A DNA stretch of 64,000 nt from Anisodus tanguticus (GCA_034509755.1 CM067556.1:14841501-14905500); one strand, 5' to 3'. Counted from the stretch's first letter, positions 34,376 through 46,293 are shown. A program made the numbers and translations. The notes: generated from the letters alone by a model not told the origin.

Positions 34376-35602
34376 TTTATTTAACTCAGCAAATTCATAC
34401 CCATTTAACCAACCAACTCATGTCGTATACTCATTTAACTGGTTAGAATACAGTAAAGAAGCGTAACTTTTATATCTTTTTTTGGATTTTTTGCATTTTG
34501 TATCCTTAATATATACTCCCTTTTATGATTTGCCCCCTATCCTATATTTTTTTTTTTACAATATGTACCCTAATCTCTGTATTTTCTTATCCAATCATAA
34601 AAAATTATTTGGTTTATTTTATACTTTTTTCTCTTTTCTGTGTATGCCATCGGTTGAATAATCAGAGTTTTATGTAGTATTACCATCATGCGTTCGTTGT
34701 TGAGTTAAAGCTCGACGGCATTTGGATGTTTTGATGAGTAGTAGATTAAAACTTGAACAAATTAGTTCAAATAAATGGTGAGGTAGTACTGTACACAAAA
34801 TGGCATTTCAAGATCAAACTGGCAGCATCATAATTTTATTAGACTGTTTATAGTCGACAAACATTAAGTAACCTCCTCTCTCAATCTTAATTTTCAGCTT
34901 TTAATTATTAACATAAGCTGTCCTAATTTGGCTATTCTAACTTAGTTAATCAAATGCAACTTTATTATAAGGAGCTAATAACCCTAGCCAAGGTACAAGG
35001 TATGGGATCAAGAACGGTCTTAAGTTAGCTCGTAATAGGACTGTCTGTACACAAGAGTATGACCTTAGTATTGAATTTATGTCAATGAATTGACCTCATG
35101 AAGCTATGTAACATACCAGGTAGGTAAATTTCAAGCTTTATTTGGTAAAACAAGCTATTACTTCTTGGTAGTTAAGTGTAAAAAAGGATTAGGGTGAAAT
35201 ACTCCCTTTTATAATTTGCACACTATTCTAATTTTTTTAAAACAAAATACACATTAATCTCCTAATTTTCTTACAAAACAATAAAAGACTTATTTTATTT
35301 TATTATTTACAAGGGTAAAATGAGTTTTAATTGTACTTTCCAATTTTTACCCTTGTAAATAATAAAACAAAATAAGTCTTTTATGGTTTTGTAAGAAAAT
35401 GCAGAGATTAGGGTGCATATCGTTAAAAAAAAAATAGTATAGGGGGCAAATCATAAAAGAAAGTATATGTTAAGGCTGTAAAATGCAAAAAAAATAAAAT
35501 CGGGTATAAAACTTACGTTTTTTTGATGTTTTTTTAATCGTGTTAAATGGTATAAGACATGAGTTGGTTGGTTAAATAAATTTGGATTGGATTGAGTTAA
35601 AT
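34376..35602. mobile_element. Fold-back element with long nested inverted arms
   Basis: Outer arms: 34376-34620 pairs with about 35380-35602 (shared landmarks ccaaccaactcatgtc / gacatgagttggttgg and gatttgccccctat / atagggggcaaatc). Inner arms: 35190-35320 pairs with 35345-35475; the central 51 bp pair with two mismatches around a 24-base loop. No coding capacity. Probably a Mutator-like or other long-TIR MITE with an internal rearrangement. Confidence 0.7.
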
Positions 35603-36966
35603 CATAATTTCATACCCCGAAAAACTAAAGTTTAGTAAGGCAAAATTCAAATTTAGACTTGGGGTCCGAAGTCAGGTCTATTTGAATCAAAGTCTGGAGT
35701 TATGTTTTGGTAGAACACGACTTCATACCTTAAATTTAGATTTTCAAATTTAGAACACGATTTTTAAATTAAAACCCGCATATATAAAATTAAGTCTGAG
35801 ACGGCTAAATTTAAAGAAAACAATAATATAAATTTTTTTGAAAGAAAACTTCATAAATTTTATCTATTCTTTCTGAGAAGTTGATTGGGACAAATTTGAA
35901 ATCACACCTAATTGAATATTGTATAAGAGCTGTCAAAGCATACTTCTTGTCATCTTCGTTCGCCTAGAATCGTTCACTAATCTAGAAGCATTGACGTCTT
36001 TCTAATGATGTCTTTTAAAAGTTAATAACCCTAATTTCTAATTCAATGATGTTTCTTAAATAATATTTCATAAGTTCCAAAAAGATTGTTATACTTTCCT
36101 TATTAGTTTGTCTAAAAAAACTTAACATATTTCTTTCAATTTAATTTTATGAGAAACTTAAGATTTTTTTTGGACCACACATGTCAAAATTATTTCTTAA
36201 ATTTCGTATCAAATCAAACTAGAATAATATTTTTAGAACGAATGGAGTATTACTTTCCAATTCACTCACGTGGTACCATTTGCTTTTTTGCCTGTCTTAA
36301 AAAAATATCACATTTATATATTTAAAAATAATTTAATTTTATGAAATGATTTACGACACATATTTATATAATATTTATTTTAAATTATACATTTCAAATT
36401 TCTTTTTTTAAAATTCTGTATTAAATTAAATGATGTCATATAAATCGATACGGATGGTAGAAAAAAGAGGCGGCTCTGACGCGTGAGAAGACAACATGAG
36501 TAAAAAGCTTAGAAATAGTGAGGCTGGGCTACTGAAGGAAGAGAATAAGAAAAACCAAAGCAACACTCAAAAACAGAGAAAAGGAAGGAACACAACATTG
36601 TGTGACCTTAGCAGCACTCATAATATCAGAAAATCATAATCTCTGTGTATGAGTTGTTATGTCTGTCCGACTCTGCCTCTGGTCCACCACCGCCACAATA
36701 ACCGAGTCAAAAAAGTAACAGAAGTGAAAAATTAAAACTAAAAGCAAAAGACATTGACTAACGGAGTTAGGACAACCCCACATTTGGCCCCTAAACCCCA
36801 ACATCTACTACTCTGTCTCCTCAATTCAGACACCACCTATTCCTACCCCCCTCCACGTGGGGGCCTGACATTTTTTCACTCATCAGCCTTGTCTCAGCAC
36901 TTATTTAACCAAAGGATTTATTGCCCTCTTATCAACTCATTTCTTGACACCGCACCCTATCCCCCG
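35603..36966. other. Intergenic stretch
   Basis: No gene supported. Two degenerate Stowaway-like segments are suggested (about 36092-36247 ending aacgaatggagta, and about 36280-36455). 36754-36978 is open but Pro/Ser/His-rich, without homology I recognise. Confidence 0.35.
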
Positions 36967-37043
36967 TCACACCCATAATTTGCACTATAAATAGTATACG
37001 AGTATGTTTTTTTTATATTGGAACAAAACGTATTCAATTTAAG
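36967..37043 (+). repeat. Promoter-like dispersed repeat, copy 1
   Basis: 77 bp (tcacacccataatttgcact ... cgtattcaatttaag) repeated at 63648-63723 with one base missing there. Contains a TATA-like cTATAAATag. Confidence 0.88.
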
Positions 37044-37718
37044 GTTGAAAATAATATAGTACTACTACTATTTCATAATTAAAACAACAACTCCAACAAC
37101 ATATCAAATATCATCTAAAATGTGGTCTTAAATGTGGGTTGTATGCCGACTTTACTCTATTATGGAAGGTATAGAGATTGATTTCGATATGCATAATTAA
37201 AGTTGCTCCAATAAAAAATTTATTTAATAAAAATTTAATACACTTAAAAAAATTACGGTAAATGATGTTTTTAATGGATTGCCACATTTTACCAAATGTT
37301 AATGATCAAGTTAGTATTTACAAATATTGAAGTATTATTAATGAAGTTTACTTTCATTGTTCAATAGATACACGACCTTCAAAAATAAAAGATAAATATA
37401 GTTTACTTAAGTCGAAAACATTAAACCTATTGAATCGAATAAATTAAAACAAAATAAATTGAACTATATCAAATCTAATTATATTTAATATTACTATAAC
37501 ATTTTTTTAAGAAAAAGAGTAACAAAAATTTCTGAACTTACTGATGAATACTCCAACCCTAAGCAGTCTTTTTGTTTTTATCTTTTGTAAGTATGTTGAT
37601 TATTTTGTGTTGTTAGTGACGTGTCATGAAAGCGATGTACCATTAATTTTTTTTTTCAGGTAGCAGTATTACAATACAAATGAATATGCATACAATTCTT
37701 ACTTTGACGTTTGAATAC
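37044..37718. other. Intergenic AT-rich stretch
   Basis: Nothing recognised. Confidence 0.4.
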
Positions 37719-37720
37719 TA

Positions 37721-37913
37721 CTCCCTCTGTCTCAACTTATGTCATCATTTTTTCTAGTCTCCCCAAAGAAAATGTTAATTTTTTATAATTAGAAAATAAT
37801 TTAATTTTAATTTTTTTTGAATAAATAATTTATAGTCATATAATTATCTTAATTTATTTTTAAACTACACATTTCAAATATCAAATGATATCACATATAT
37901 TGAGACGAAAGAA
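37721..37913. mobile_element. Stowaway-type MITE
   Basis: TA + ctccctctgtctcaacttatg ... atattgagacgaaagaa + TA. Left terminus close to the Stowaway consensus; TA target duplication on both sides. About 190 bp. Confidence 0.8.
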
Positions 37914-37915
37914 TA

Positions 37916-38872
37916 GAGATGGCAATAGATCTTGGACCCGATCTGGATCCGGTGAATCCATATCCGTTTTATAGGATATGAATTTTTAAAATTTGGACCC
38001 GACGGATCCGGATCCGGATCCGGATCCGTTTCTGACGGATCAGATCTGAATTTGGATCTTGTATTTGAGATCTGTATCCGATCCAGATTCGAATGATCCG
38101 TGGATCCATTTTTTACCATAACCTAGAATGTAATTTTATAAGTATTTTCTTAAATTTTTTTCATAATTTATGTATTGGGTAAAGGGTTGAACCAGGATAA
38201 GTCACAAGTCACACATCCATGTAATTTGTCTTTGAAGTTTCATTTCTTTTATCTATATGCTCTCAGTTTCTTATATTTTCATTTCTATAAAAAGAAAAAC
38301 TCATCACTCTTCTTTAAATTTTCCTTTCTTGAATCTGCTAGCCGTAAGCTTTAAGTATCTTTCTCTCATTTGTTTGATCAGCAAAAATAAATTGAGACTT
38401 TTGATATATGACTGACATTGTTTTATGTTGTTTAATGAAGTCAATCAGTAGAACCACAAGTGGAGCATCACTAAAGCCTCCAAAAATTAGCTCAAAGTTG
38501 CAACCTGTTCAGCATCACTAATAAAGTCAATCGTTTTTATTTTCTTGTGATGCTAAAACTTTGTTCAGTATTTTGGAAGAATGATGTCATGTTTGTGTAG
38601 GTTGATTGAATGAACTCAATCATTTTTTTCAATCAGATTGCGTTTCATTTTGTCATAAAAGTTTCAACATGTGGGAATATTATTCAAGCCAAAAAAATTT
38701 ACATGTAGATCCAGATCCGATCCGTGGATCCGGTGGATCCGATGAATCCGAATTTGGATCTGATTTTTATGAACCCGATAAATCTGGATCCGAATCTAAA
38801 TTCATATATAAAAAATAGATCTGAATCTAAATCTAGTATAATCCAATCCAGATTCAATCCGTTGTCATCCCG
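37916..38872. mobile_element. Non-autonomous DNA element with subterminal GGATCC repeats (hAT-like?)
   Basis: Ends gagatggcaa and ttgtcatcccg are an imperfect inverted pair. Both subterminal zones (37930-38110 and 38700-38860) are built from degenerate GGATCCGGATCC/GATCTGGATC hexamers in opposing orientation. The centre (38120-38690) is unique and non-coding. Subterminal short repeats fit hAT-type non-autonomous elements; the 8-bp target duplication was not resolved. Confidence 0.55.
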
Positions 38873-39334
38873 AGAGAGTATACAATAATTAATCTGCACA
38901 CTATATCTTACAGCAAAAGATTACAAGAAGGGGGGAGTAGGGCCTTTGATTATCATAGCGCGTTGTGCGCATAACGACAAGGGATATTCCGTATAGAAAA
39001 TTATGCAGTGTCAGCATATTGAAAATGATGCAAAAATAAATACAGAGAAAAGGATGGAGGCGCCGCTGAATACAGGGAGGTAGTAATAGTAGGGACTGTT
39101 TATAGGGCTGATGTAAGACTCCACCATGTAGAGAGAGAAGTGTTCATACTTCATAGTTCATACTTCATAGTTCATACTCATACAACACACAAAAATAGAT
39201 AGACAGAATAACACGCCCCACTGCGACTTCCTCCCTCCATGCCCTCTCTTTTCTTAGTATCTAAAGTTATATACCTTCTGCACGTACTTATACGACAAAT
39301 CAATACATAACCCTGTATTCTCATTTTATTTTAT
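38873..39334. other. Intergenic stretch before E2
   Basis: No gene. A short triplication of 'ttcatacttcatag' at 39142-39176. Confidence 0.5.
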
Positions 39335-39339
39335 ATATA

Positions 39340-39998
39340 TGGGATACAATAATTGCAAGAAACGGAAAGTAAATAAATATTATAAATTGTTAAAAAGGTT
39401 AAACTAATGATTACAACAAACTGAAACCAAGAACGTTACAAACTTCTTGTGATTTGCTAAGTCGAGTGATGCCACTTTGTCTTTAAGACAAGATTGACTC
39501 GTATATATTCTTTTACGTTGTCGGGCAATAGTTTCCCAAAATACAACAGCAACTTAACAAATAAGCAAAGGAAACTCAAGTGTTACTCTTGAAGAACTTT
39601 GATTATAGTAAGACATGAGGTAGCTGCTCCAGTGGTTGAACACCCAATTAGCGACGCGGCACTGCCAGGGAGGCGTCGCGGCGCTTCGGCGCCTCGGCTC
39701 CGACGGGGCTGCGCCGCGGCCCTTCACGTCTCCGCGGCGATTTCTGACTCGTTTCATCTTACACTTCTTCCTTCGTTTACCAACGTAGAATACTTTGTCA
39801 TTTGGCTAATAACCGTCCATCATTCTATGTCTCAAACGTATTACTTACGTACCAATATCTCTTTCACTAATGAAATTTGTGATACTTGGCATTATGTGTG
39901 CACGTCTGTGGAAACGACGTTTCCGACGTGCAGGGCCCCAATTATTCGAGTCACAAATAATGGGATAAACTTAATTCCACATTAGTAAATTTCCAACA
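39340..39998 (-). repeat. E2 3' LTR, 659 bp, with internal deletion
   Basis: Matches the 5' LTR at both ends, but about 245-265 bases corresponding to about 45093-45345 are missing. The TATA box lies in the missing part. The primer-complementary stretch is kept at 39482-39496. Confidence 0.88.
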
Positions 39999-40009
39999 AT
40001 CCCCTCTTG

Positions 40010-40560
40010 AAATAGATTTTGGCACACTCACAAGGTGCTTAATTCCAGCAATCTTTTAGCGGACAGATGTTGCATCTAGATATGTAGCTTCCACTTTGAA
40101 CCTTTCATAGTTTAATACCATCGGACTTACTTACTGCGCGGTGAACGTGATGTCTTGAACCGTTAGTGTTTAGTGTAAGTCAAGTCAACGGTACCAACAC
40201 AACAACTTTCCTTACTCTGTTCTTCATAATATTTTGTCCGTTGTGGCCGTGGACACTTCTTGGATTCTTAAGTGCGTTCATTTGAGGAGGCATGTCCCCG
40301 CACTTAAATAGGTGGTCTCCTACAAAGTATCATGCTATACCCCACTTTACAAGTGTTATGAACCATTAAAAGTTTCCCCAAACCTAACCTCAACCGTTGA
40401 GGATCATTAAATATTTTGGAACCTTAACATTTTCTCACACTGCAGATAACACTTAATGTCTATCGCGGGAACGACTTTGGATTGATGTTTCTTTACAGAG
40501 ATCAGTATCTGAAGTGCTCATGCTTCCACCGAAGCGCTCAACTGAACCTTTACAACTTAG
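40010..40560 (-). other. E2 non-coding stretch between RNase H and 3' LTR
   Basis: Matches, in reverse complement, the corresponding 4885-5430 region of E1 (for instance the segment around aagtgcgttcattttgagg-like). No gene. Confidence 0.65.
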
Positions 40561-40689
40561 TTTTTCCATTGAACCTAATTCCTAGGATCTCCAGTCAGTA
40601 AGGTTGGGTTACCACCGTACTTGTCCTTATAGCTTGGGTTTTAAGCTCATTCCCCTAGACAAGCAGAACATCTGATCCTTGGGTATGCC

Positions 40690-42309
40690 CTTTGTCAGTG
40701 GGTCCGCTATGTTATTCCTTGATTTTATGTAATCAATTGATATTATACTTGTGGTGATCAGCTGTCTAACGGTCTTATGCCTCCGTCAAATACGACGAGA
40801 CTTGCCGTTGTACATAGAACTTCATGCCCTTCCTAGAGGCGACTAACTATCGCAGTGGATCATTACAGAAGGTACGGGTTTGTTCCAACAAGGGACATCC
40901 TCTAAGAAGTCGTAAAACCACTCAGCTTCTTCTCCTTCTTTCTCTAAAGTGATAAACTCTGATTCCATCGTGGATCGGGTGATGCAAGTTTGCTTAGAGG
41001 ATTTCCAAGACACAGCCCCACCACCAACTGTAAATATATACCCACTGGTGGACTTGATGTTCTCTATATCAGATATTCAGTTTGTATCACTGTACCCCTC
41101 TAGTACGGCTGGATATCTCGAATAATGCAACCCGTAAGTTAGCATGTATTTCAGGTATCGTAGTACCCGATTCAACTCCTTCCAATAATCATTACTCGGA
41201 TTACTGGTAAACCTAGCCAACTTGTTGACTGCATAAGCAATATCAGGTGGGGTGCAGTTTATTATGTACATCAAACTACCAATCACATGTGCATATTGTT
41301 CCTGGCATACGGGTGCACCACGATTTTTATTAAGATTTTTATTTCTATCCAGCGGTGACTTCATAGGCGAACTGTCAAACATCTCGAACTTTCTCAACAC
41401 ATCCTCGATGTAGTGAGACTGAGATAAAACCAGTCAGTCAAACGTCTTAGAGATCTTTATCCCTAAGATGACATCTGTGATACCCATATCTTTCATGTCG
41501 AAGCATTGTTTCAATATGTTTTTAGTCTCTATGATCAAGCTAGGACTGCTCCATGTGATCAACATGTCATCTATATACAGGCATATCATGATGAACGAGT
41601 CAGAGTTACTTCTCGTGTAGTCACATTTGTCACACTCATTAATGGAGAAACCCTTCGATAGTAGAATACTATCAATTTTTTCGTGCTATTGCTTCGGGGC
41701 CTGTTTCAGCCCGTATAGATATTTGACCAGTCGACAGACTTTTTTCTCTTGCCCTGGAACCACATACCCCTCGGGTTGTTCCATATAAATTTCTTCTTCA
41801 CCATTTAGGAAGGCTGTCTTGACATACATTTGATGTATCTCAAGGTCACGCAAAGCTGCGATCGCAATGAATACTCGTATGGATGTCATCCTAGACACTG
41901 GGGAGTACGTGTCAAAATAGTCAAGGCCTTCCTTCTGCCGATAGCCCTTGACTACTAACCTGGCCTTGTATTTATCTATAGACTCATCTGCTCTATACTT
42001 CCGTTTGAGTATCCATTTACTACCCAACGGTTTATTTTCTGAATGAAGATCAACCCACTCCCAAGTATGGTTATGCAGGATGAAGTCTATTTCACTCTCA
42101 ATAGCTTCTTTCCAGAGCGGTGCCTCTGGTGTTGACAATGCTTCAACAATTGTCCATGGTTCGTCATAAACCATATAAGCTACAAAGTCAGGATCGAAGG
42201 ATATATCTTTCATGGCCCTCTTACTTCGCCATGGTTCCATCTCTGGAGTCTCCAAGTTCTGAGAATCTGGAACACTAGATTCTGGATATTCAGCCACTTT
42301 GAAGTCCAC
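40690..42309 (-). pseudogene. E2 reverse transcriptase and RNase H
   Basis: 42309-41686 is open and covers the RT entry (APLWKEAIESEIDFI, WEWVDLHSENKPLGSKWILK, YKARLVVKGYRQKEGLDYFD, MYVKTAFLNGEEEIYMEQPE, VCRLVKYLYGLKQAPKQ). The catalytic box YIDD is at 41577-41566 in another frame. 41400-41077 carries the RT thumb to RNase H link (YAHVIGSLMYI, AYAVNKLARFTSNPS, WKELNRVLRYLK). RNase H pieces follow down to about 40690 (DNIADPLTKG-like). At least two frame changes; broken but less decayed than E1. Confidence 0.88.
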
Positions 42310-42375
42310 TAGATTTCAACCATCTAGATCCGGGCAGTCAACGACTCCTGGTTCCTGAGAGCTTTGTTCATAACT

Positions 42376-43739
42376 TCATTTGCGAGAAGTTATGTCTTTT
42401 TCCTTTCTAGGAAAAGTATCCTCAAAGAATTGAGCATTCCTTGATTCCATAATTGTACCCCCGTGGATATCTGGAATATCTGACTTATGCACTAAGAAGT
42501 GATAAGCACTACTGTTATTTGCATATCCGATGAAAATGCAATCTACAGTCTTAGGACCAATCTTGACATGCTTTGGCTTGGGCACTTCGACGTTTGCCAA
42601 ACAACCCCACACCTTTAAATATTTATATGTGGGGTTTCTTTCCATTCCATGATTCATATGGAGTTTTGTCCTTACCCTTATGTGGGACTCTGTTAAGAAT
42701 CGTATTAGTGGTAAGGACGGCTTCTCCCCACATGTTTTGGGGAAGACTGGAATTGATGAGCAATGTATTCATCATTTCCTTCAATGTGTGGTTCTTGCGT
42801 TCCGCAACACCGTTCGACCGAGGTGTGTATGAAGCCGTCGTTTGATGAATAATTCCCGATTCGGCACAATATTTCTCAAATAGCGCTACGTCTTCTCCCC
42901 ATCTATGGCTACGAATGGATTTAATCCACATGCTTAGTTGGTTTTCAACTTCTGCTTTGTAACATCGGAACGCTTCAAAGGCTTCATCTTTACTTTCAAC
43001 AAGTAAAGGTAACAATACCTTGTGCTATCATAAATGAATGTCACAAAGTACTTGTCCCCCTAGTTTGTGCAAACTTCAAATCACATATATCTGTGTGAAT
43101 AAGTTCTAGAGGAACGGTATTTCTTTCGACGGATCAAAAAGGAATCTTTGTGAGTTTTGCCTCTATGCACACCTCACACTTATGTTGAGGATTTACGTCG
43201 ATAGACCGCAACAACTCCAACTTAACCAACCTTTGGATGGACTTGTAGTTAACATGTCTTAATCTATGATGCCATAAATTAGAAGACTCAAGCAAGTAAG
43301 AAGAATCTTCAATATTATTGCTTGCACGTATTACAGACATGGTGTTAACTTTGAAGAGGCCTTCACAGACGAAGCATCTTCCCACAAAAGTTCCATTCTT
43401 GGTGATTACAAACTTATTGGACTCAAATACTAGCCTAAAACCAGCATTAACCAATAAATGACCTGAAATTAAATTCCTCATAATCTCAGGGACATGCATC
43501 ACCTCCTTCAGAGTGAACTCCTTTCCATGAGTCATATTCAAGACTACCTTTTCTAGCCCCAACACGTCAGAGGAAGCGTTGTTACCCATGAACAACTTCT
43601 TGTTTGTAACTGATGTATATATGGAGAAGGCATCTCTATTGGAACAGATGTGTCTGGTAGCACCTGTGTCCATCCACCATTGCATGAGATTCTCAACAAG
43701 GTTTGCTTTAAGCACCACTGCCAAGAACTCCTCAATCAT
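42376..43739 (-). pseudogene. E2 protease and integrase
   Basis: Protease: WWMDTGATRHICSNRDAFS, triad intact (near 43640-43690). GAG-pre-integrase: LWHHRLRHVNYK (G to R in LGH) and CEVCIEAKLTK. Integrase: IHTDICDLK relic, then a frameshift near 43060. At the second catalytic aspartate the copy reads RSHRWGED where E1 keeps RSDRG, so Asp is His. The glutamate motif NGVAERKNHTLKEM is intact near 42800. Loss of the Asp and the frameshift make the enzyme inactive. Confidence 0.88.
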
Positions 43740-44786
43740 GTCGTCCAAAAGTCTGTCATTGACGACGTTAGCATGTGCCTTGGCCTTGGCCTTCTCTCGT
43801 TGCTCAATCTTGAGCTTGCGACAGTCCTTGATCATGTGACCGGGTTTCCCACAGTGGTGATAGTTCCCCTTGAATTTCTCCGCCGCCTGGGTCTTGCCCT
43901 CTTTTTGGAACTTGCACTTCTTGCTTGGGTTCCCTTTGGCCTCAGCCAGATTTGCCTTTTGCCTCCGCGGGTTGTTTTCCCTTAGGGAAGACCCTCTTAT
44001 TATCTTCCTGAATCTGGAGTTTGATAATAAGTTCCTCAAAGGTCATTTATTTTGTCTTGAGTTTTAAGTAACTAATAAACTCATTCCACGAGGGAGGTAA
44101 CTTCTCAATTAGTGATGCAACCAAAAACTGCTCATTAGGTTTCATACCTTCCAAATCCAGGTGATTTAGAATAATTTGGAATTCCTGGACTTGGGACATC
44201 ACGGTTTTGCTATCCACCATTTGAAATTTCATGAATTTCCCAATGATGAATTTCTTTGTACCAACATCTTGTGCGTTGTACTTCTTCTGCAATTTTTCCC
44301 ATAATTTTTTGGCGGTGCCTACAGTGCAATACACTGTGTAGAATGGGTCTGACAGGCAGTTAAAAATATAGTTCTTACACATGAAATCAGTATGACTCCA
44401 TGCATCAAGAACCATCTTCATGCCATTAATGACATGGATACCTTGATCCCCTTCAGCCGCTTCATTAGGCTGAGGGTCTACTTCATCTCCAGCTTGTGGA
44501 GGATCTCCTATTAGGAAACGAGTCATTCCCATAACAGTCAGATAAAACAACATCTTCTGCTGCCATCTCTTGAAGTTGGAGCCCATGAACTTTTCTGGGC
44601 ATTCATGATGGAACCGGAGGGTGGAGGAACAGTAACATTCCCTTGAGCAGCAGGAAAGACGTTGGATAAGCCTTGAGCAATAGTGAAGGCATTAGGTGTT
44701 CCTTGAGCAGCAGTGGGGAAAGCAGATGGGTTGCATTGAGTAGCAACAACAGTAGAATCAGAAGCGAGTTGTTCTCTTCCAGTCAT
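43740..44786 (-). pseudogene. E2 gag
   Basis: A start at 44786 (MTGREQLASDSTVVATQ...) opens an 82-codon frame rich in Ala/Gln/Pro. The gag body continues in another frame from 44586 (FKRWQQKMLFYLTVMGMTR, HVINGMKMVLDAWSH, WEKLQKKYNAQD, FLVASLIEKLPPSW). A further frame change near 44040 leads into the Lys-rich tail and zinc knuckle YHHCGKPGHMIKDC, whose first cysteine is tyrosine. Compare E1, where the second cysteine is lost instead. Confidence 0.87.
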
Positions 44787-44804
44787 CTTTCTAAGTACTT
44801 ACAA

Positions 44805-44820
44805 CAATCTTGTCTTAAAA
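44805..44820 (-). other. Candidate self-complementary primer site of E2
   Basis: Minus strand TTTAAGACAAGATTG (44819-44805), two bases inside the 5' LTR end, is the exact reverse complement of the LTR's own CAATCTTGTCTTAAA (minus, 44980-44966). No TGGTATCAG site is present. See E1 for the equivalent with compensated differences. Confidence 0.62.
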
Positions 44821-44821
44821 T

Positions 44822-45724
44822 TGTGGAATACAATAATTACAGAAAATGGGAAGTAAGTAAATATTACAAATTGCTAGAAATGATAAACTAAAAATTACAA
44901 CAAACTAGAATCAAGAACGTTACAAACTCCTTGTGATTTGCTGAGTCGAGTGATGATACTCTGTCTTTAAGACAAGATTGCCCCGTATATATCCTTTTAC
45001 GTTGTCGGGCAATAGTCTCCCAATATACAACAATAACTTAACAAATGAGCAAAGGAAACTCAAGTGTTACTCTTGAAAAACTTTGAGTATAGTAAACTTG
45101 CTAGAGATGAAGAAGAAGATTTCAGAAAAATTCTGTGAGTGTTTTCGTAGTGTTGAACAATTGAGCCAAATGCCTCAATTTATAGTGTAAGGAGATGGCC
45201 CCTCAACTAGCCAACTAATGGCTTTCAATAGTCATGTAATGACACTTATTGATGGGTTACATTCAACCAAATAATGGAGATTCAATGCTTCAAAACCAGC
45301 CCAAAAGTCAGAACTTTCCATCTTTCCGTCGCAGCATTTTGCCTCCGAAGCGCCGCAACTCTAGTGGCTGAATTAGCGTCGAGGCGCTGCCATGGAGGCG
45401 TCACGGCGCCTCGTCTACGACGGGGCTGAGCCACGGCCCTTCGCGGTTCCGCGGCGATTTTTGACTCGTTTCATCTTACACTTCGTACACTTCTTCCTTT
45501 GTTTACCAACATGGAATACTTTGTCATTTGGCCAATAACCGTCCAGCATTCTATGTCTCTAACGTATTACTTACGTACCAATATCTCTTTCACTAATGAA
45601 ATTTGCGATATTTGGCACTACGTGTGCACGTGTGTGGAAATGACGTTTCTGACTTGCGGGCCCCCAATTGTTCGAGTCATAAATAATGGGATAAACTTAA
45701 TTCCACATTAGTAAATTTCCAACA
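44822..45724 (-). repeat. E2 5' LTR, 903 bp
   Basis: Minus strand starts TGTTGGAAATTTACTAATG, ends GTATTCCACA. It contains the TATA box lost from the 3' LTR and a GC-rich block around 45350-45460. Confidence 0.9.
45179..45185 (-). promoter_or_regulatory. TATA box of E2 5' LTR
   Basis: Minus strand cTATAAATtg; about 200 bases upstream of the primer-complementary stretch, the same distance as in E1. Confidence 0.5.
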
Positions 45725-45843
45725 ATATACTTCTTCAGTTGCACGTGATATTCTTTCTATAAGTTATTGGTTTCAGTATTTAGTACTCTAATTTAATTTT
45801 GATATATGTAAAATATTTGTTCTTAGTATTCTCATGTAGAAAG

Positions 45844-46293
45844 TGTTAGGATTTGAGTCACAAATCCTACATAATCAGAAAATATTAAATAAGCGAAGAA
45901 TAAATAACACACACATATTTATAGTGGTTCACCCTCAATGCGAGAGCTACGTCCACTTTGCCGCTGCAGATTTTACTATAATCAAATAGGGAATTTGAGT
46001 TTACAATTCTCTTTCTCTCTTGCTCGACATAAGAAAGAAAAACTGTGCCTCTAGTCTATATATAGTGAAAACTAGGGCGAACATAATAGAAGCCCGAAAT
46101 TCTCAAAATACCCTCCACTAAATAACCTTACATTATAAAAAATTTCAGGGGGCTCCCCCCACTCCCCCAGGAGGGGGGTTTGCCTCCCCCTTCCAACCCC
46201 CACGTCGACCTGACCGTTCAGGTTGATCAACGTTCCACACTTTGCGTAGGGTCTTCATAATGTCAGCGATGAATTAGGCTCCACAACTCAACA
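45844..46293. mobile_element. Putative solo LTR
   Basis: Starts tgttagga and ends ctcaaca (TGTT..AACA), 450 bp. Opens with a palindrome (aggatttgagtcacaaatcct-type) and has a TATA-like tctatatatag near 46056 and a G/C-rich homopurine/homopyrimidine stretch at 46147-46200. Flanks gaaag / taaaa do not form a clean duplication. Confidence 0.42.

Larger units (their letters stand above)
39340..45724 (-). mobile_element. E2: Ty1-copia retrotransposon with 5-bp target duplication ATATA
   Basis: 5' LTR 44822-45724 and 3' LTR 39340-39998 on the minus strand; start TGTTGGAAATT, end ..GTATTCCACA. Flanks atata at 39335-39339 and 45725-45729 (low complexity, but exactly adjacent). gag, protease, integrase, RT and RNase H in copia order with longer intact stretches than E1, yet still with frameshifts. 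Primer site complementary to its own LTR, as in E1. Purine tract caagaggggat (minus) at 40009-39999. Confidence 0.93.

Noticed and set aside
36754..36978. 74-codon open frame before a TATA-like motif
   Set aside because: Low-complexity Pro/Ser/His composition; the TATA-like repeat lies downstream, not upstream.
39599..39985. 128-codon open frame in E2 3' LTR
   Set aside because: LTR sequence; the frame reflects the GC-rich block and is not conserved in the 5' LTR.
42573..42845. Open frame on plus strand inside E2
   Set aside because: Antisense shadow of the E2 integrase glutamate-motif region.
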